Of a stretch of 34,293 bases of DNA, positions 32,352-34,293 are shown one piece after another. Origin of the DNA: an uncultured Gammaproteobacteria bacterium (GTDB lineage: Bacteria > Pseudomonadota > Gammaproteobacteria > Pseudomonadales > UBA5518); assembly GCA_903928015.1 (NCBI GenBank), contig CAIYPF010000077.1:1-34293 (forward strand). Reading direction: 5' to 3'. Under the pieces are notes generated by a model. The model had not been told where the DNA came from. It was given only the letters and a program-made list of their open reading frames with translations, and did no database searches. Within the stretch, counting starts at the first letter, position 1, and every line of letters starts with the position of its first letter. The position numbers and the translations under genes are program-made.

Positions 32352-33500
32352 ATGCACATGCACCACGTTCCCGGCACATCCACTCCGCTCTCTCGGGTAT
32401 TGCGCGAGTCCCCGATCGTCATCGGACTTGGCACAGGCGCCGTCGTCCTCAGCCATTGGTCTCCGTCCGGCGCCATCGATGGCCTCTGGAACGTCGCCTG
32501 GAGCCTGTGGCTCATCGCGGCGATCCTCATGTGCGCGTTCCGCGCCATGGCGCATGCCGATGAACTGGCCGGGATACTCGGTGAACCTTACGGAACACTC
32601 ATCCTCACGGTTGCCGCGATCACGATCGAGGTCGCTGCCGTCTGCGCCGTGATGCTGGGCGCCGACGGCGACGACACGGTGGCGCGCGATACGATGTTCT
32701 CGGTGCTCATGATCATCCTGAACCTGCTGCTGGGTCTTGCCTTGCTGCTGGGCGGAGCGCGTCGCACGGAGCAGGAATTCAACGCGCAGTCGGCGGGCGC
32801 CTACATGCCACTCATCGTCACGCTTGGCATGATCACGCTGGTGCTGCCCCGTTTCACCTCGAGCCGCGAGGGCGGCTGGATGAGCGATCCGATGATGATC
32901 TTCGTCGCCATCGCCTCCCTTGCCATCTATGCCGTTTTCCTTGGCATGCAGACCACCCGTTACCGTGCGTTCTTCGCGCATGGCGGTCCGGTCGAGCGCG
33001 CGGAGGCCGCGCATGCCGGCGGCCGTCGCACAGCGTCCCTGCGCCTCCACGGCGCATTGCTTTTCCTGGCCTTGGCTGCCGTCGTGATGCTCGCCGAAGG
33101 TCTTGCAGGCCGGGTGAACTCGCTGCTGCAGACGCTCGACATGCCGAGCGCGCTGGGTGGTGTTTTCATCGCACTGCTGGTGCTCGCCCCGGAGGGGTTG
33201 GCTGCGTTGGGCTCCGCGCGCGACAACGACATGCAGCGCAGCATGAACATCCTGCTCGGCAGCGCGCTTGCCACGATCGGCCTCACGGTGCCCGCGGTGA
33301 TCGCGGTCCACTTCATCACGGGTGCGTCACCGGAGTTCGGGCTCGATCCGCCCTACATCGTCCTGCTCGCGACGACGTTCATGGTGGCCTCGCTGAATCT
33401 CCGCGGCGGCAAGGTGAACGCCATGCAGGGCGTGGTGCATCTGATGCTGTTCCTCGCATGGATCGCAACGATCCTTGACGAGGCATCCGCAGCGCCTTGA
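32352..33500 (+). CDS. chaA: ChaA-type calcium/sodium (potassium):proton antiporter
   Basis: A 382-residue inner-membrane antiporter of the CaCA superfamily, like E. coli ChaA, which expels Na+, K+ or Ca2+ in exchange for protons and supports growth at alkaline pH. It has about eleven helices and both alpha repeats: GEPYGTLILTVAAITIEV in the first half and LVLAPEGLAALGSARDND then MQRSMNILLGSALATIGLTV in the second, with the acidic ion-binding residues. The N-terminus MHMHHVP is His-rich. A hydrophilic loop (residues ~210-235) separates the halves, as in family members. The start ATG 32352 has no rival. Confidence 0.88.
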   Translation: MHMHHVPGTSTPLSRVLRESPIVIGLGTGAVVLSHWSPSGAIDGLWNVAWSLWLIAAILMCAFRAMAHADELAGILGEPYGTLILTVAAITIEVAAVCAVMLGADGDDTVARDTMFSVLMIILNLLLGLALLLGGARRTEQEFNAQSAGAYMPLIVTLGMITLVLPRFTSSREGGWMSDPMMIFVAIASLAIYAVFLGMQTTRYRAFFAHGGPVERAEAAHAGGRRTASLRLHGALLFLALAAVVMLAEGLAGRVNSLLQTLDMPSALGGVFIALLVLAPEGLAALGSARDNDMQRSMNILLGSALATIGLTVPAVIAVHFITGASPEFGLDPPYIVLLATTFMVASLNLRGGKVNAMQGVVHLMLFLAWIATILDEASAAP

Positions 33501-33534
33501 ACGCTGATTGTCCGGGGCGTGAATCGGGCAGGGC

Positions 33535-33563
33535 AAAAAAAAGCCCGCCGGTGGGGCGGGCTT
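33535..33563 (-). terminator. Rho-independent terminator of the PEP-CTERM gene
   Basis: On the minus strand AAGCCCGCC, a 5-base loop, and GGCGGGCTT form a 9-bp GC-rich stem followed by a run of T's (plus-strand A's at 33535-33542). It begins 17 bases after the stop codon of the 33581-34219 gene, and is the clearest intrinsic terminator in the window. Confidence 0.85.
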
Positions 33564-33580
33564 CCAGCTACGTGAGCGGA

Positions 33581-34219
33581 TCAGGATGCCTTGCGGCGCC
33601 TGATGACCCCCATTCCCGCCAATCCGAGTCCCAGCAAGCCGAGCGTTCCGGGCAAGGGAACTGCGTTGACAGACACGTTGTCGAGCGAGCCGCCATAGGT
33701 GTCCGAGTTGCCCACCGCGCGGAACTCGAGAGTGTTGGATCCGGCGATGCCCGTGACGATTGCCGAGTACAGGGTCCATGCGGTGTTGTTGGTGCCGTTG
33801 CCGGAGTTTCCGGGCGCGAACAGGTTGCCGATGTCCGTGCCGTTCAGCCAGATTTCGATGCCGTTGGTTGATGCGTCGGTGCCCGGTCGCGCGGCATACC
33901 AGTAGGAGATGTCGAGTACGGAACCGGGGCTGCTGAAGGTTTGCGACATCCAGCTGTTACCCGGGTTCGGGTGGGAGTCGAGTTCAACGAAGTTGACGCC
34001 GTCCTGCGCGGTCCCGGAGACGTTGTTCCTGATCTCGATGCCCGGGCCGGAGGTTGTTGTCCAGCCATCTATGCTCGGGTACACGTTCCACGTTCCCGAG
34101 GCCTGTGTTGTGGTTTCGAAGCTGCCATTGGTAAGTAGCGAGGCGCCGTGACAGACGCCGGAAAAGGCAATGACGCTTGCAACTGCTGCAAGACGGCCTG
34201 CGATGGATCGGATAGCCAT
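33581..34219 (-). CDS. PEP-CTERM-sorted extracellular protein
   Basis: A 212-residue exported protein: signal peptide (MAIRSIAGRLAAVASVIAFS, cut near CHG-A), a beta-sandwich domain with NGSFETTTQASGTWNVYPSI and GIEIRNNVSGTAQDGVNFVEL, and a PEP-CTERM tail (VPLPGTLGLLGLGLAG then MGVIRRRKAS; residues ~187-212). The tail, a VPLP motif, hydrophobic helix and RRRK end, is cut by an exosortase linked to exopolysaccharide export in biofilm or floc formers. The domain resembles DUF642/choice-of-anchor proteins. AAGGAG before the ATG at 34219 is strong. The exosortase is not in the window. Confidence 0.88.
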   Translation of the reverse strand: MAIRSIAGRLAAVASVIAFSGVCHGASLLTNGSFETTTQASGTWNVYPSIDGWTTTSGPGIEIRNNVSGTAQDGVNFVELDSHPNPGNSWMSQTFSSPGSVLDISYWYAARPGTDASTNGIEIWLNGTDIGNLFAPGNSGNGTNNTAWTLYSAIVTGIAGSNTLEFRAVGNSDTYGGSLDNVSVNAVPLPGTLGLLGLGLAGMGVIRRRKAS

Positions 34220-34293
34220 GGTGATCTCCTTGTTTCCTTGATGAATCCCTGTACTGCTTCTGCGGAAGTTGTTGCTTGCGCGGGCTTCCGTAG
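34220..34293. other. Upstream region of the PEP-CTERM gene
   Basis: These 74 bases lie upstream of the PEP-CTERM start and reach the window end. They hold the AAGGAG ribosome-binding site just before the start and a weak inverted repeat (CGGAAG 34263-34268, CTTCCG 34285-34290). No -35/-10 pair can be called. Confidence 0.35.

Noticed and set aside
32223-33311. Upstream extension of the luciferase-like frame
   Set aside because: The extension runs antisense through the ChaA-type gene and adds Arg/His-rich residues; the family start is at 32222.
1-34293. tRNA, rRNA, CRISPR array, riboswitch, integrase or transposase genes
   Set aside because: Reading both strands I found no cloverleaf, repeat-spacer array, cobalamin-box or transposase/integrase motif; only REP units represent mobile-type sequence.

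Overview
This is a gene-dense, GC-rich (roughly two-thirds G+C) chromosomal stretch with about 33 protein genes, almost no non-coding DNA and no rRNA, tRNA, CRISPR array, transposase or phage gene that I can see. The mix points to an environmental gammaproteobacterium: an RsuA-type pseudouridine synthase, a ChaA-type antiporter, a DUF485/ActP-like pair, an MSHA-like pilin, a PEP-CTERM protein, and REP palindromes with the GTAG head typical of gamma-proteobacterial REP families. The species cannot be fixed from this sequence alone.

Region 1 (18-9002) is acyl-CoA and carboxylic-acid metabolism: a SnoaL-like protein, an amidohydrolase-2 enzyme, an AMP-forming acyl-CoA synthetase, a crotonase, a stand-alone B12-binding subunit of a methylmalonyl-CoA-mutase-type enzyme, and a MeaB-type GTPase chaperone for such mutases. 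Between the last two, on the opposite strand, lies a TPR / family-41 glycosyltransferase (O-GlcNAc-transferase-like) whose C-terminal end is displaced by a one-base frameshift in an A7 run. A beta-repeat protein follows meaB. Three copies of one 23-bp REP element lie at 3323 and at 9008/9042.

Region 2 (9126-16334) is transport and small enzymes: a dicarboxylate/amino-acid:cation symporter, a SYLF-domain exported protein, an exported isoaspartyl-peptidase/asparaginase, a DUF485 + sodium:solute symporter pair, a phosphatase-like protein overlapping an uncharacterised protein, a MAPEG protein with a TTG start, and an ACT-domain protein.

Region 3 (16366-20338) is a self-contained unit: two adjacent DUF1254/DUF1214 envelope proteins (one lipoprotein, one with a Sec signal) transcribed divergently from a LysR regulator, with a perfect T-N11-A type palindrome between them.

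Region 4 (20491-26856) holds small exported proteins and lipoproteins, a GNAT acetyltransferase, a 33-residue lysine-rich microprotein, a GFA-family protein, RsuA, a lipocalin-like protein and a TPR-like exported protein. Several neighbours share 4-bp start/stop overlaps.

Region 5 (26978-34219) has a dimethylglycine-dehydrogenase-like flavoprotein coupled to an unusual zinc-ribbon SDR, an atypical MSHA-like pilin, a luciferase-like monooxygenase, a ChaA-type antiporter and a PEP-CTERM protein with a clear terminator.

I did not find a single obviously new defence or mobile system. The best leads are the frameshifted glycosyltransferase, the zinc-ribbon SDR without its catalytic Tyr, the LysR-controlled DUF1254 pair and the REP elements.
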